A DNA stretch of 64,000 bases from Stratiolaelaps scimitus (lineage: Eukaryota; Arthropoda; Arachnida; Mesostigmata; Laelapidae). How positions within the stretch are numbered: the first letter of the stretch is position 1; every line of letters starts with the position of its first letter. The position numbers and the translations under genes are program-made. This document shows positions 23,701-36,620 of the stretch, piece by piece. The stretch spans positions 372,001 to 436,000 of the forward strand of contig JABWDB010000021.1 of the NCBI GenBank assembly GCA_019614645.1. The letters are read 5' to 3'. The notes beneath the pieces are model-generated. The model worked only from the letters and a program-made list of their open reading frames with translations, made no database searches and was not told the origin of the DNA.

Positions 23701-26700
23701 CTACCTAACATTCGATGAGAAAGTTGATTCTATCTCTCGTTTTCAAGAAGCAAAAGCATCATATCAAGCGACAACTTACTTTGGGGAGATTAGGACGGCT
23801 CCATCCCCATCCGATATGCACAAGTTTATATATGGTCAATACTGCCTATTCCGCAATTCTATGTATGAGTTTTGAGTGTATTCGATTCAGTCCTACCGAG
23901 AATGCTTATTTCGGAACCAGAATAGAGCATTCATTCTATTCTAATAATAGTAGTCACAAAAATAGTAAGGCGAATAGTGAAATCGACATTAGATAACGAT
24001 CACGTGTAGACACTTAAGATTCTGCGCAGTTGGGCAGTCTGCTGCCCTCTATGGTATCGTGTCGATCTGTCTGTCTGTCCGTCTGGACGATGACTGTAAC
24101 AGTGAGTGACAGTGAATCAAATCGGGAGCTCACAAGCGGATGTAGACAACAGAAAGTGAGAAAAGAAACAACATAAGCTCATGAGGTAAACACTTCTAGG
24201 GTGAATCGGTAGTTGTTGACCGTCTGGGGTTACGTTTTTGCATTGCTAAACACAGGGACAGATAGACAGGGACAGATTGACCTAGCGGCTGCAAGACGGG
24301 GAACAAACGAACTGCTGTACTAAACGTACTACTACAATAAAATAGCGACGAGTGCTGCTGCCGCGATCGGTGGTGTTTACAGATGAAGCGACAGAAGATG
24401 CCAGTCAAACGATTGTCTATGCCAATGCTATACAGCACCAGCACCAACGGTGTGTGCTTCACCACCCACCCTCCCTCGCTCCCTCCATGTCTATCAATCT
24501 GTCTGTCTGTCTAGCAACAAAGCTTACTCTTCCAAAATCAAACCATTTTCAATGCAACGCTTGTATCAGAGTGGTTCCGGCCAGCCAACCTCAACGGGTG
24601 ATGTGGTCTGCCTCGACAGCTGGAGGTCACCGCACGAGTCCAACGCTCTTAATCTTACATCGTCGAAGTATGTATTTATCATACGGTAGTATGAGGCCTC
24701 CGAGAATGAAACTCAATCCAACCCACACAAATCTCGTATTATTACATTACTCAGGGAACGACACAGACACCGAGTTTACAGTATAAAGATAAATGCCTAG
24801 ATAAATGACCGATCTTGCATATTCTCAAGGGCTAGCAATATTATACGTTACAGAAAAGAAACATAGGTGTTATCACGTTCACTTGATGTGAATTTACAGG
24901 TGTCTGCAAGTGAATTATATCGCAGTTAGATTGTCCCAATGTGTGTTATTAAATTAAGATAGCGTTTCGAGAATAGTATGTCTGACAGCTATTTATTTTG
25001 TCTGACCTTATTAGCTTCAGGTTACACCTATTGAACATGAAGTCTGAGAAACAAGTGGTACCGCATGAACGGAGCATCTATATGACATACACGTCACTCT
25101 CTGTTGATAGATCACATATGTTGTGGAGGTCGTAACACTGTAGACCGAATAAGAGAGCACATATTGTCAGCTTGCTTTTATAAAACGAACTACACAACGA
25201 TTTTCTGATCACCCTGCATATGCGCCTATGCCTCGTACTGCTGACACAACGACATTTACCGATTATGGCACGTGACGCAACGTTTTATTAAATATGCCGC
25301 CGCTGCTAGATTTATGCTTATTGAGTCTCACAAATGGCTGTAAAGTAAAATTAACGATCAGGTTTGTCGTGACTTTAAAATCAACGCAAGACGTCAGTGG
25401 TTGTCGAAGCCGCGTAGCATCTTTGGAGGTTTTAAAGAACTTACCGCTTTATAGTAGTGCAAATCTGGCTACAAATACATTTTCAAGATTAATATATATC
25501 AGGCTTCAATTTCGCAAATAAGCTTTGCTGAGATTGGAATGGATTCATTTGTCATGAATGAAAGACTCCGTTAACGTTTATGTCGTCAGATTCCGACAGG
25601 TCGAAAACACTCCTGACCATCATCCCCCATAAGATAACAATGCATGCGTAACAAAAGACACATCACCACTCCATGATTCCCGCCTCTAAATAATTTCTGG
25701 CATAATAAATATAATAATTAAGCAAACGAGCGTCTGGTTGTGGCTCACATAACAGAGATTCGAAGCGTATACTTGCTCAAATAATAGTGTTAACAGGATT
25801 TGGCATCCGGTACCTGCTTATGGATCACACCTACCAGAAACATCTGCTTTCCCTGGACTTATCAGATAGTGTGCCTGTGTGTCTGGTTGCTCATTTCATG
25901 CACTAGAGTACAATTTATCGTTCGCCGTCTAATTGAACGAGTTAATAGAATTAATCCAACAGCTATGCGGTATTTAACAGGCGTGGTCCTTCGCTACAAA
26001 CATTAAACCGTTGGCGTTTAGTATACTTTCTATTCTCGATAAAAGGTTAGTCTAAGACATCCAGTGCCCCCATTCACTGCCACACATCTAATGTAGAATT
26101 GTCACATATTGTCGAAAACTGCTAGCATATCTCGGTCGATAGCGTTTTGCATTAGTCCCCGAAGGGAAGCGTTTTGATGCAACGTACATCCGACATCATC
26201 CTATGTCTAGCGCATGACAAACGTCTTGAATCGAAATGTCTTCCTTCGCTGCTTCCAAGTATCTCTCTATCGTATTGTCATTTCTGACAGTATATGTGAC
26301 AAAATATTCTTTCGATAAACCACGCACACTCAGATCATCGTTCTAATCGAAAAGGGTTTGAGACTCTTCTTGTTTTTAACCTCTTTAACACTTTTTGCTT
26401 CCACTTGTTCTTCTTTCCAGTAATCAGTTCTCGTTCTACACAGCTCTATAGGTCACTGTTTTTTATTCGTGTTTGTTATAGCTTTCTCTCCTGCCTATTC
26501 TCTGATCATATTCAGAAAGCCTTCTTATCGTTTGGTGATGCCAGACTAGCAGTTACTAAAAATGGTTCATTTTCGTGCTTTGAAGAGTTTTCATCACTTC
26601 TATCAAAATAAGTACAAATGTGTATGTCTGCTTATATACTAGTCACCGTGACATGTGCCCTGAGGCTTCTCGGTGGCTTTTGTCTAGAAATCAGTGTGTA

Positions 26701-26879
26701 CATATCTTATATATATACATATGTTTTAAATGTACCGGGTAATAAAAGTCCTTCGACATGACGCACATCTCTCATTTTTATTTTCTTGTGCTGGAATCGA
26801 GAGTAGTTGTGAATTGAATTGGCCAACCTTGCTGTATACTTTTGTTTGGTTTACGTTCTGCCAGCGTGTTTCGGCTCGG
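20786..26879. other. Spacer, no gene recognised
   Basis: Open frames of 138 codons (21884-22300, plus) and 123 codons (22030-22401, minus) overlap and show no motif. GTCT tetramer runs occur at about 24060-24085 and 24498-24515. An A run followed by TA repeats lies at 23284-23312. No exon or RNA gene can be supported. Confidence 0.4.
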
Positions 26880-29800
26880 CTCTGACAGGCAGATAGACGA
26901 ACAGGCAGGCTTTAACCTCTGCTACACTGGGTGCCAGGCCTCTCCGACTAGATGACTACCCGATACGCCGTCTGACGACTCTCTCTCTCTCTCTTCTGTC
27001 TGGTTCTTTCTGGCACCAGCAGGCGCTACTACGAACGAGGTTGAGCTTGGGGACGGAACAACGGCGGCAGTGGCTGCTGCGACGGCTCCCGAGGGAGAGG
27101 GCGCAGACTGGTCTAGAGCTGCCCGAGACGACCGTTCCCCTCCCCTCGGCCCTCTTCCGCTCCCTGTCCATACTCCACACACCCCCATGTGAACCCATCA
27201 GCCTCAGGGGATGTCTCGCCCGTTCGCTTTCCCGATTTGCCGCTGCTGTTTCTGCCGCTCGCTTCGGGGGGTAACCGTTGACTCAAAACGGACCGCCTAG
27301 CTTGCACATTCACTTCCCTATGCTAGACCCGATCTCTTCTCATTGCCTGTGCCAGACCAACACCAGCAGCAACAGAAGCAGCACTACTCGCGCCGAAGTC
27401 AACAACAACGTCGACAACCAACGGTAACACCAAACCAGAATATCATACTACCGCCAAACTACACTACACTACCAACCCGACAGGAACACCCGTCCGCAAA
27501 CATTGACCGCCTCTGCAAACTCAGCAGCAGGGCCAGACGGTCGTACGTGGCGACCTCTGGCGGGGCTACCTGCAGCAAGTTGAAGCTTGGTGGCAGTCAT
27601 CACCAAGCTTCACAACCGAGAGCTAGCAAACGTATGCACCCTCTTAATGCGTTTGTCGTCGTAGATGAACTATGAGAAAATCTGATTTGAAGTACAAACT
27701 ACAAACACAAGTTCTTCCTCTCCCCCTTTGTACCGAAACGGCAACAATAGCAATCAATGCAATTGAAAAAATCATTTAATTTCTGAAGGAAATTCAATTA
27801 GTTACTCTTTGATTTGCTTTGCCTTGCCATAAAAGGCGAAATCAATATTTTAGTGTTCGGTTATAGTTTCTATAGTTAAGGTGTTTTGCTCGTTAGTTAG
27901 TGAGACAGAGTGAAATGACTTCAAGGGTCATTTTCATTAAACGTGCTATTATAGATAGATGTCTCTCTATTTCTAAAATTATAATACATTACTAATTCTG
28001 ATTTATCATACTATGCTATGGCCCACTGTCCTCCCCTTACCGGTAATATCACAGAGTAGTTGCCATCTTCAAACAGGGCCAGCTGATGCCACCTCAAATT
28101 TGGGAAATAAAGTTATTTAGAGTCAATGCTGAACCAATTGCCTCATCTACAGCGAAATGATGAAATGATGAATCCAACCCAGTCTCTCTTGGGTTGCTCC
28201 TTCCCTGCCTCAAGTTCGCTGATACAGCACAGGTTGTCATGAGCATATACAGATACACATCCATCCATACCCAAGTGCAGCACATCGAACGACCGAACTG
28301 GATAGGGATCCAGAAGAAGAAAAGAAGTTCGGAGAATCTTTCGTATATTTCCTCATTCGGCAGTAGACGGTCCGAACACCACCGGCTGATGCTGATCGTG
28401 GTGTGGTTCTCCTTCTTCTTCTTTTTGGAGCTGCTGCTGGTGCTGCCACTGCTTCTGGGTCTGCCGTAAAACGAGATTTTGCTCCTGCTGTGGCTGTCTC
28501 TCGGCGTACAGCCACTCCTATTTCCCATCCACCCCCCCCCCCCTCCCCGCCTCCCCCACGTACAATACTGTTGTTGGCTGCCTGCCTGCCTGCCCGTTCG
28601 TCACCTCTCTCCCTTTGGCCGTCTTGTCGTCGCCCCATGTCTCTTCCCTCCAACGAATGTGCGCCGCCCCACGTCAGCCGTGGTCCAACCCCAATTCCCT
28701 ACTTTCAACCCCCTGCCGTCTCCCCCTTCCGGACGTCACAAGGGGCGGGGCAAGGCGAGGCGAGCCAGACGGCGGGAGCTCCAAGCTCGTGGGGGTTGTC
28801 TGGTAACCGTCTGCTCTGCGCTTCACTGAAAAGGACGTACCGAGCAGGGTGGGCGAGGGTGGTTAGATAAGGGAGAATCATTCCCTTCTGTAATCTCCCT
28901 TCTTTCTGCCTCCCTACCATCCGACCCATCTTCCCGTTTGCCATCGTCTCTCAGCTGCTGTTCGCCCCCTGTCGCAGCTGTGTGCCACAGCCCTCCACCG
29001 ACCGTCGAACAGACAGACGGACGCAACGACAGGCCCAAGTGAGACCAGCAAACAGTCCGAGAAAGCCCTCCCTTTTCCAGTTGAGCCTTCAGCAAGCCTC
29101 GGCCTTCTGCGTTTGTGAGACTGGGGCTGCCAAAGCTGCTGCTCCTGCAGCTAGAAGGGAGGCGAGGGTGCGCTGCTTCTTCCGCAGTAAGAGCGTCTAC
29201 ACTACAACTAGTAGACAGGCGGCTCGACAGGAATCCACTCCACCAAGTCGGAGAGACGTACGTCTGTCTCGCATCCCTCTCTGTGGGCCGGCTTCTCTCT
29301 ATGTGTGTGTGTGTGTATGCGTGTATATATCCCCCAATTCTCTAGGATGTGGGGCTGGAACGCCCTGGACTCGACGTCCTAGGCTACTCTAGGCTCAGAC
29401 CCCTTTACCCTCTTTCCCTCTTTCTCTCGCTGCTTCCCTGAAAGACATGGCGGGCTGACGGACGGACGAAAGGGGGACCAAAGGGAAGGAAGGGGGAGAC
29501 GCAAACATCGACGGACGAAGAGTCCAACCGACCGAAGTACGGACGTACGGACGGAGAGACCGACAGACTAAACGGGGTCTGTCCTCGTCGTTGGTTGGTT
29601 GTGGTTCGCGAGGCAACCGTGTGAATTGTGTGTGGCTGCTAGTGTGGCCTGCCTTCCTCAGGAGTGTGAGCTCTAGGTGTGTGTGTGTGTCTGTCTGTTT
29701 GCCCGGGTCTCTAGCTGGTCTGGCTTTCTCCCTGTTCCTCTCGCTAGCTCTGTATTGTCTGTGTCTGAGGTCGTCGTTGTCTCTCGTTGCCGCCGTTATT

Positions 29801-30700
29801 TCCGACTAGGGCACAACGGAAAGGGCTCGCAACCATTGCCAGCCACCGGCGCAGCGACTGCCGTAGCAGCAGCAGCCGCCGCCGCCCCCGCCACCACCAT
29901 CAGGAAAGTGGCGGAGTGGTGAGGGTCCTCCAGCGGCTGAGCCGAGCGAGGCCCCCTCTTCACCCTCATCCCTCGTAGCGTCAGCTGCAACGGGGAAGGG
30001 CTGCCGCTCCCTTGGCCGCACGTGCCGCCATCCTCAGCGCCGCCGCCAGACCCGGCGACGGCCTACGAGCCAACGCATAGACAGACACAAGATCGCCACC
30101 GACAGACAGAGTCGAGACGAGACGGACACCATCGTCGTCGGTCGCCATTCGCCATTGCTGTGTGAGCAAACGCAGACAGACAGACAGGCGAACGTTGTGC
30201 GCGTGGAAGAGAGCGACAACAACAAAACAAGATTAGACACAGACACGACGCTACGAACGTCTGTCTGTCTGTCTGGTTGGTTGGTTGGATGGTCGCTTAT
30301 TCGTCAGTCCATTGGTCTAAGCTAAAGCGGAGAACTACTCTATATTGGTCTCTTGCTGCTCGCTAGCTGCTTACGACGCCACACGGATACAAACAAGCAA
30401 ACGCATGGCAGAACTCCACGCTATCAAAACGTTGTAACTCATTCCGTGAAATATGGTGCAACGCGCTGGGTGCCACTGGTAAAGCTACTAAAGATGGTAC
30501 AGTCGCCGTCGGCTGTACCGTTAATCAATCTGGTCAGTATCGGCCAACAACTTATGCAGGAATCCTAGCATTAATCAATCTAAGAAGGCCACTCGAGTCA
30601 GAGGACGAGATAGCTGCAGCTCCTGCCTCGTTTAGGAGTCGCAAGAGAAAGAGAACGAAGTGGTGGTGGTGGTGGTAGTAACCAAGAGGCCTGTCACGCA
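26880..30700. promoter_or_regulatory. CpG-rich island, possible promoter and 5' UTR region
   Basis: Over nearly 4 kb the sequence is clearly GC-richer than the rest, with many CpG steps, C and G homopolymers (for example 28532-28542), TC repeats (26980-26996), GACA/GTCT tetramers (30172-30190 and 30258-30275) and CAG/GCC triplets. Open frames are long on both strands but low-complexity and mutually overlapping. In arthropods such islands often mark promoters or long 5' UTR exons. No start-site motif decides the orientation. The nearest downstream plus-strand coding exon I can support is at 46293. Confidence 0.35.
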
Positions 30701-33700
30701 ACCTCGTGAGGATTCTCCACTCGACGCCTTGTGGATTGAGTGCAATAGAAAGTGAGGTGTAAGTGAATGAGCCGTTGTGCCTGTATTATCATCATCGAGT
30801 GCATCCTTGTGTGACCTGTGCTGTTGCTGCTGCTGCTGCTATGAGAGTTGATAATTAGCCGATCATTGAGTTGCCCGACGTGATAATGGTTGGCTTCGTT
30901 TGTGATTATGTTACCAATTCTACCGCTTCTACTATTAGTGATACTACTACTGGTTATGGCATGACGTTGCTGCTAAACAACACCGCATGTCCTTACTGCC
31001 GCTGCTGTCGTGTTTACCGGTGGTCCATAACAACAGGATGCTACTAACAATCGCCAAATGAGAGAACCTTATTGTAAAATAGTGCCACCAACAGCAGCAG
31101 CAGCAGCAGCAAGCGCCGCCGCCGCCGTACAAATCGAAGCAGCATCTCAACCAGGAAGTGAACCAACATTAACGGATGCTTAAAAGGAATTCGTATCACT
31201 AAGTTGGCGTTAGAGTTCATGTTATCGCCGTTCGAATTTGATTTTAGTGTCCGTATTTTCTGGATAACGAAAATTGCCTTAAAACAAGAAGACAATAAAT
31301 AGAAAGGACCCGGGCCCTTTGATGATAGGAGCCAGTATCTTTAACACAGCAACCACACCGATAAGCACCTCATCGTCGATGGCGGTCGCTCTTCTGTATG
31401 TATTATTCCAATGAATGAAAATATTTTTATTGGAAGCGACAAACCAGTTATACTGTCACCACCTTCTCTTGCCTTGTGTTCATCTAAGTTTCGTCGTCGA
31501 CCAGTCTAGACAGCGCAGGACAATTATACACCTTTGGAAGGCTACACGCAACTGGATGTTGGCTACTTTGTTGTTGTTGTTGCTGCTGTTGTCGCTGCGG
31601 AAATCTAGTACAGTGAGTATAACTTACAGATAGGATGGAATAGAATAAGGTCATAGGGCACGAGGGTAAATAGCATCAGGACGTCGACGTCATCGTCGCC
31701 ACCGTTTCTTGAGACGTCAACAACGGCCGTATTTCAACGGCAGCAGTAGTTGGGGTAGGAGTAATGTTGTATACATTTATCCACTCATTTACTGACTGAG
31801 TGGCTGGCATACTTCATATTGACTTACATACACAAAGACATACACAGGCATACACATTCTACTCGTGGCTAATTTTCACTGGACTGTTGAACCGTCCATC
31901 AGTGAGGTCGCAGACAACGAAGAGACGCGATCGAGTGAGTGAGGAAGAGCGTGATGGTCGTGTATTTGTGCTACCAACGACCATCTAAGAGAAGGATATA
32001 ATTGGCTTTTTCTTGAGAGTAGTCATACTTACTTCTAGCCTAAATGTGTGAATCTGTCGATTGAAAACGAACGGCAAAGAGTCAGGGAGTCTTGAGGATG
32101 TTCCTAGTTAATAAGAAGATCCTCACAGATCAGAACTTTTTAGAGTCCAGTAGATAATTTAGTGGCACTCTGGAGCCGCTCTCAGAGTGGCACGAACCGT
32201 GCGCCTTGCTACATAACATCAACAGCACTCTGAACCCATTTCCTGATTGATACACGTTGGCATAACCACACCAGACAAAATCGGATAATTAGATTTATTT
32301 TTGTGGCTAGGATTATTTATATTATGTTCTTGAGTTCAATTTCTAAAGGACCAACGTGCTCCAGCCATCGTAGCTGGTTCGTGCTCCATGGAGCGATAAC
32401 TGAGATACTCGCAGCGTGTAAAAAACAAATAAGTTTCAACAAAATTCATACATTAAAGAAGGTGACTTTTAAACTCGTCAAATAAGGAACCTTTAGCGAC
32501 CCGTTCTCTGAAGGATGAGACACGAAATGAATCAGAAAAGCAGCTCCTCATTTGAGGAATACAGGAAAAACTCCATGTTGCCATTGGCTAACTCAGAAGC
32601 TAACTCAGAAACAGTGGGCTTCATCTTCTCGTATACGTCTATGCTTTAATTAAGTGAAGTCAAATATAGATCCATTTATTGGTTCGTTGATACTTATATC
32701 AAGATATGCGTTGCGTTCATAATACAGACAGAGCGGAAAATATTTGTGAGCGGCTCTGTTCCGACCAGACATGCGTTTCCCTCATCATTGAGATCGAGGC
32801 GCCCAGCCCACAACAGCCAGATTGACCAGATGATAGAGCTACACCGTTGCTGCTGCTGCTGCTGTCATTGTCCCCTGCGCAATCATCAATTGCAACTTTT
32901 GGGTGTTTGTCTATCTGTGTCTGCTTCCGTCTCCGCCTCCGTCTATTTCGATGGTGACCATGGCGATGATGGTGGTGGCTTCTTTGCTGGACGCGGTATG
33001 GTACAGCAGCCAGGCAAGTGAGCAAGTGTCATCTGGCAACGTAGCCATTGGCTAGATGCAGCGTCGGTGGCTGCAGCCCTGTTATGTGTAAGTAGCTGGC
33101 TCGTTGTGGTTGCCTTGTAGTGGAGATGGATGGTGGATGAACCTGTCTGTGTTCTGAGCAGCAACACAAGCACTGGCACCAGCAGGAAGGGAACTGTGCT
33201 CCTAACTGCCGTCACTGCTAACGATGGCTGCTGATGGCGGTTTTATACACGACAGTTAATAATTCTCCCTTTCTCTCACCACTATCATCATATTTTAACA
33301 CATTGTTTTTCATTATGATAGTATCGTAATAGTGATAGTATCGGTAGCTTCTCATGTTGCTTCTGCAATAGATCGTGGCGTGTATATTTCACCAGTTGGT
33401 TGGTTCTCGTTGGCCGATTGATTGACTGAATGGCCCAACAACCGTTGCCACCAACACAAAGCCACTGGAAGGCACGAAGCTTGCAATAAAAAAACAGCCC
33501 TGTGTTATAGTGGTTGTAGTAGCTGTTGTGTCTGGATTTGTCCGCCGAGACTGTTTCGCTGGTTTAGCTGCCGCAGCCGTTGTGATTGTTAGCAGTAGAA
33601 ACATCACTTTTCTCGAACTTTTGTTGCGTAGTGGTGGTCGTGCTCTTGCTGGTGACCGATGTGGACCGTTGCGTGTGTACCTGTACCACCACCGCAACAA

Positions 33701-35530
33701 CACAAAACAGCAACGGGCCAACCAAGCAACCACCCACCAGTCCGAACGCCCGCCAGTTTATTCGTTCGCTCATTCGCATTGGTTCAACCCGCCATCATCA
33801 TCATGATCATCACATATACGGCTGGCAACGACAACGCTAGCGACCGATATGATCGACTGATGCAGCTTTCACCGCAGACCTCATCAATGAACAACTCCAA
33901 CGACGCCAGTACCCACGACAACACCGGTAGCAAAGCTTGCAGCATAACTAATCAAGCGGCTGTATTAATTGATGTAGCGTCATTGTCGTTACTGTTGTGC
34001 TATTTGTTATTATTATTATTACTACAACGACTTACCACACTAAACTGGACTCAGCACAGATGGGTGATATACATAGTACACCAATGCGGTTTAAACCAGA
34101 CATCTTTTTAATCTGTGCCATTTCCTAATAGAAAACCAACAACGGGTTTACCAAGTGGGGTTTAATTTTATTTTGGGTTATAAAGATTATTAATTAAATT
34201 AAACAGCGGTATAAATTGTAGCGATTGCGGCGACAGTTGATGTCTGATTGTTGAGGTCGGTGATTTCCCATAGATCACCACCTAGTCATCCCTTGGAAAA
34301 TCCCAGCCATTTGCACTAAAAGCTTTTTTCAATGGAGCTGATTTTCTATCGGATTTCTACTGTTCAGTGTTGAGTTGGTAAATCCTATATCAACATATAT
34401 CAGTCCCCGCTCTTACTCAGTCACTCTGACCGTAGTTGTCTATAGACTCCGTTTCTCTCTTCTGGTCCGTTGTTATTCGTCCTTTTGAACGAATGAAAAT
34501 GAACGAATATAGATAGCGGTGGATAGATAAATAGATAGCAATAGAAGATCTTCTAGCAAATCTGTCTCAGTCAGCGTGAGACGGAACAGAATATATTTAT
34601 GAGTTCACAAAAATTAGCACAATGTCCCGCCGCTCAAGCTTATAGGTGTAAATATGGAAGATCAAACACAGGGGACAAGTGAGCAGCTGCTGATTTTTTG
34701 AGTGGTACCATAGTACAGCTGAATAGTAGTACTACCATCACCACCATAACTAGCACTGCTTGATCTATCCTTGTTTTATTAGTATCACAAATACTTTTAC
34801 TGAATCAGCCATTGCCAATGTATTACCATCACGGTTCATCTGAGTCGGTCTGCCCATACTCGGCACCGCTAGCTACGCAGCACTGTCCTCTTATTCGTTT
34901 ACATTCACACACACACACGCTCACTAACACAAACAAATACACAACCATGGCCACATCTACAGAAAGCCAAACACCGATGGACAACTATACAAACAAGTAG
35001 AGTCAGTCAGGTAAATTGGTTGATCGCTGTCGAGAGCGGGTGGCACCAGCAGTTACCTTGGCGGTGGCTTAGGGGTAGAAACAGCAATAGGCCTCGACAC
35101 GCTCACACTATTGACAAGGCGAGGCCGCGTGTATTGGGAATGCGCCGAGGCAACGGTAGGTGATGCCGGACTTTGCTATGAAATAGCATCAGTGACATCA
35201 ACAGCAGAGACAGGCGGCAGACTGCCCGCTTCCTCCGCTGCCGCGACAGCATCGGCAGCAGCCAGCCACATCAATAGCATTAACAGCAGCATAGTAAACG
35301 TTGCATCCACGGCGGCAAGCATCTGTCTGTTCCGCTGCCTGTTCGTTGTTGTTGTTTATTTATTAGTTGGTCTGTCTAACGCTTCGACAACCAAGAATGG
35401 TGCCGCATTTGAAGTATTGCTGTTACTCCTGCAGCTGCTGCTTCTCAGAACGGTGTTATTTTTATTGTTGACTGTGGCAATATCACGATTCCACAAAGGT
35501 CTGCCGACTATGCAATTTAACAGCGCGTAG
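30660..35530. repeat. Stretch rich in opa-like trinucleotide runs
   Basis: Short triplet runs recur: TGG at 30660-30677, TGC at 30819-30840, CAG then GCC at 31088-31126, TTG/CTG at 31569-31597, CTG at 32848-32865 and ATT at 34005-34020. The open frames here (up to 150 codons on plus at 33659-34111 and 139 codons at 35111-35530) are Leu-, Val- or Thr-rich because of these runs. Possible donor-like GTAAGT near 30758 and GTGAGT near 31611 could belong to untranslated exons, but this is speculative. Confidence 0.4.
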
Positions 35531-35639
35531 ACAAATCCAAAAGCGAATGAAGTCGACGACAACACGAAGTATGTCAATTTTATGATTCCGCGGGTCATTT
35601 AAAAGAATAATCTACGCTCATTGTATACAGTGCGCGTAC

Positions 35640-36620
35640 AGGACTCTCCATTGCCCCAGTGTCTAAGCGTACTCAAAATGGAGATCGCGTTGCCTCTTAG
35701 TATTTCTGTAAAAATATTTGCAAAAATTCTCCTTTACGACGATCTCCCGTAACAGAGGATTATCTCTCTCGCAATGAAAAAAGAACTCGAAAACTGAACG
35801 GACGTCCTAGAGTTAGGACTGAACGCTACAGGCCTAAAGTAATGTTCTTCCATTAATGAAGCAAAGTTCTATTCCTGGAAGGTCCGGCAGCGTTGGCTGG
35901 ACCGCCCGGTTGTTGTGACTGACATAAGAAGGTCCTAAAGTATCAGTCACAATGCAGCCCGAGACCAAGATACTACCCTGGAGAAGAGAATCAAAGACAT
36001 ACAACCAGGGCGTTGGGCATCGAAAATAACCGTTAGGTTCATATGCAGATCGCAAGGCTACGGGTTTGGTTTTGTTTGGAAGTGAGTTCCCGGAGCCATG
36101 TTCCGCACCTTTTATGCATGCAGGCTATGACCGAAGGAATCCACTGCTGGTCCAAGACCTTTTGAGAGCCTTCGTCTTGAGCGTTCAATCTTGCCTGTTT
36201 TCTTCTTTCCAGTAGAGATTGGTAAATAGAATCATGTATAAATGGTGTCCATTTACTTGGGTTTTTAGATCTTCCAACGGCAACTTGTCATGGATTTTAA
36301 GTTCGACTCCTAGCTCATCTCTCGTTGAAGTGAAATATCTCCATGCGTCATAAAGTATCAGCTTCTTAACCCTGTCAGGAACTGAATGCACTTATGAGAT
36401 GATGTAGGTACCAGCAAGGAAGGATGCCGTTGCTAAATCAAGACGACTTATTGAAATGGGAAGAATTGTTTAATTGTTGCACCAGACAACGAGTTTCTCA
36501 TTAAACACAATCCTCTTTGAGCTGCTCATGATGAAATCCAAGGGTGAGAAAGAGTTCGAGGTTATCCCTGCCAACTTTTCTGCATCCGGAAAGCAAATTG
36601 AAAACTGCATGAGTTAGTGA
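35640..36620 (-). other. Coding-like but unassigned stretch, possibly a transposon relic
   Basis: Several minus-strand frames of 60-75 codons follow one another (36185-36391, then 35834-36055) with frame changes between them. The sequence is balanced and not low-complexity, for example RVKKLILYDAWRYFTSTRDE. This pattern fits a decayed transposable-element protein, but I cannot match it to a family and no terminal repeats were found. Confidence 0.2.

Noticed and set aside
28403..28870. 155-codon plus-strand open frame with a hydrophobic start
   Set aside because: It lies in the CpG-rich island, starts at a GTG, is Pro/Leu/Ala-biased from repeats, and overlaps an equally long frame on the other strand.
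33659..34111. 150-codon plus-strand frame with Leu-rich membrane-like run
   Set aside because: The hydrophobic run comes from TTA/TTG and ATT triplet repeats; no ATG-supported start context, domain or splice evidence.
35111..35530. 139-codon plus-strand frame with two hydrophobic runs
   Set aside because: It opens at TTG, and the Leu/Val runs come from TTG and CTG repeats; overlapping frames exist on the other strand.
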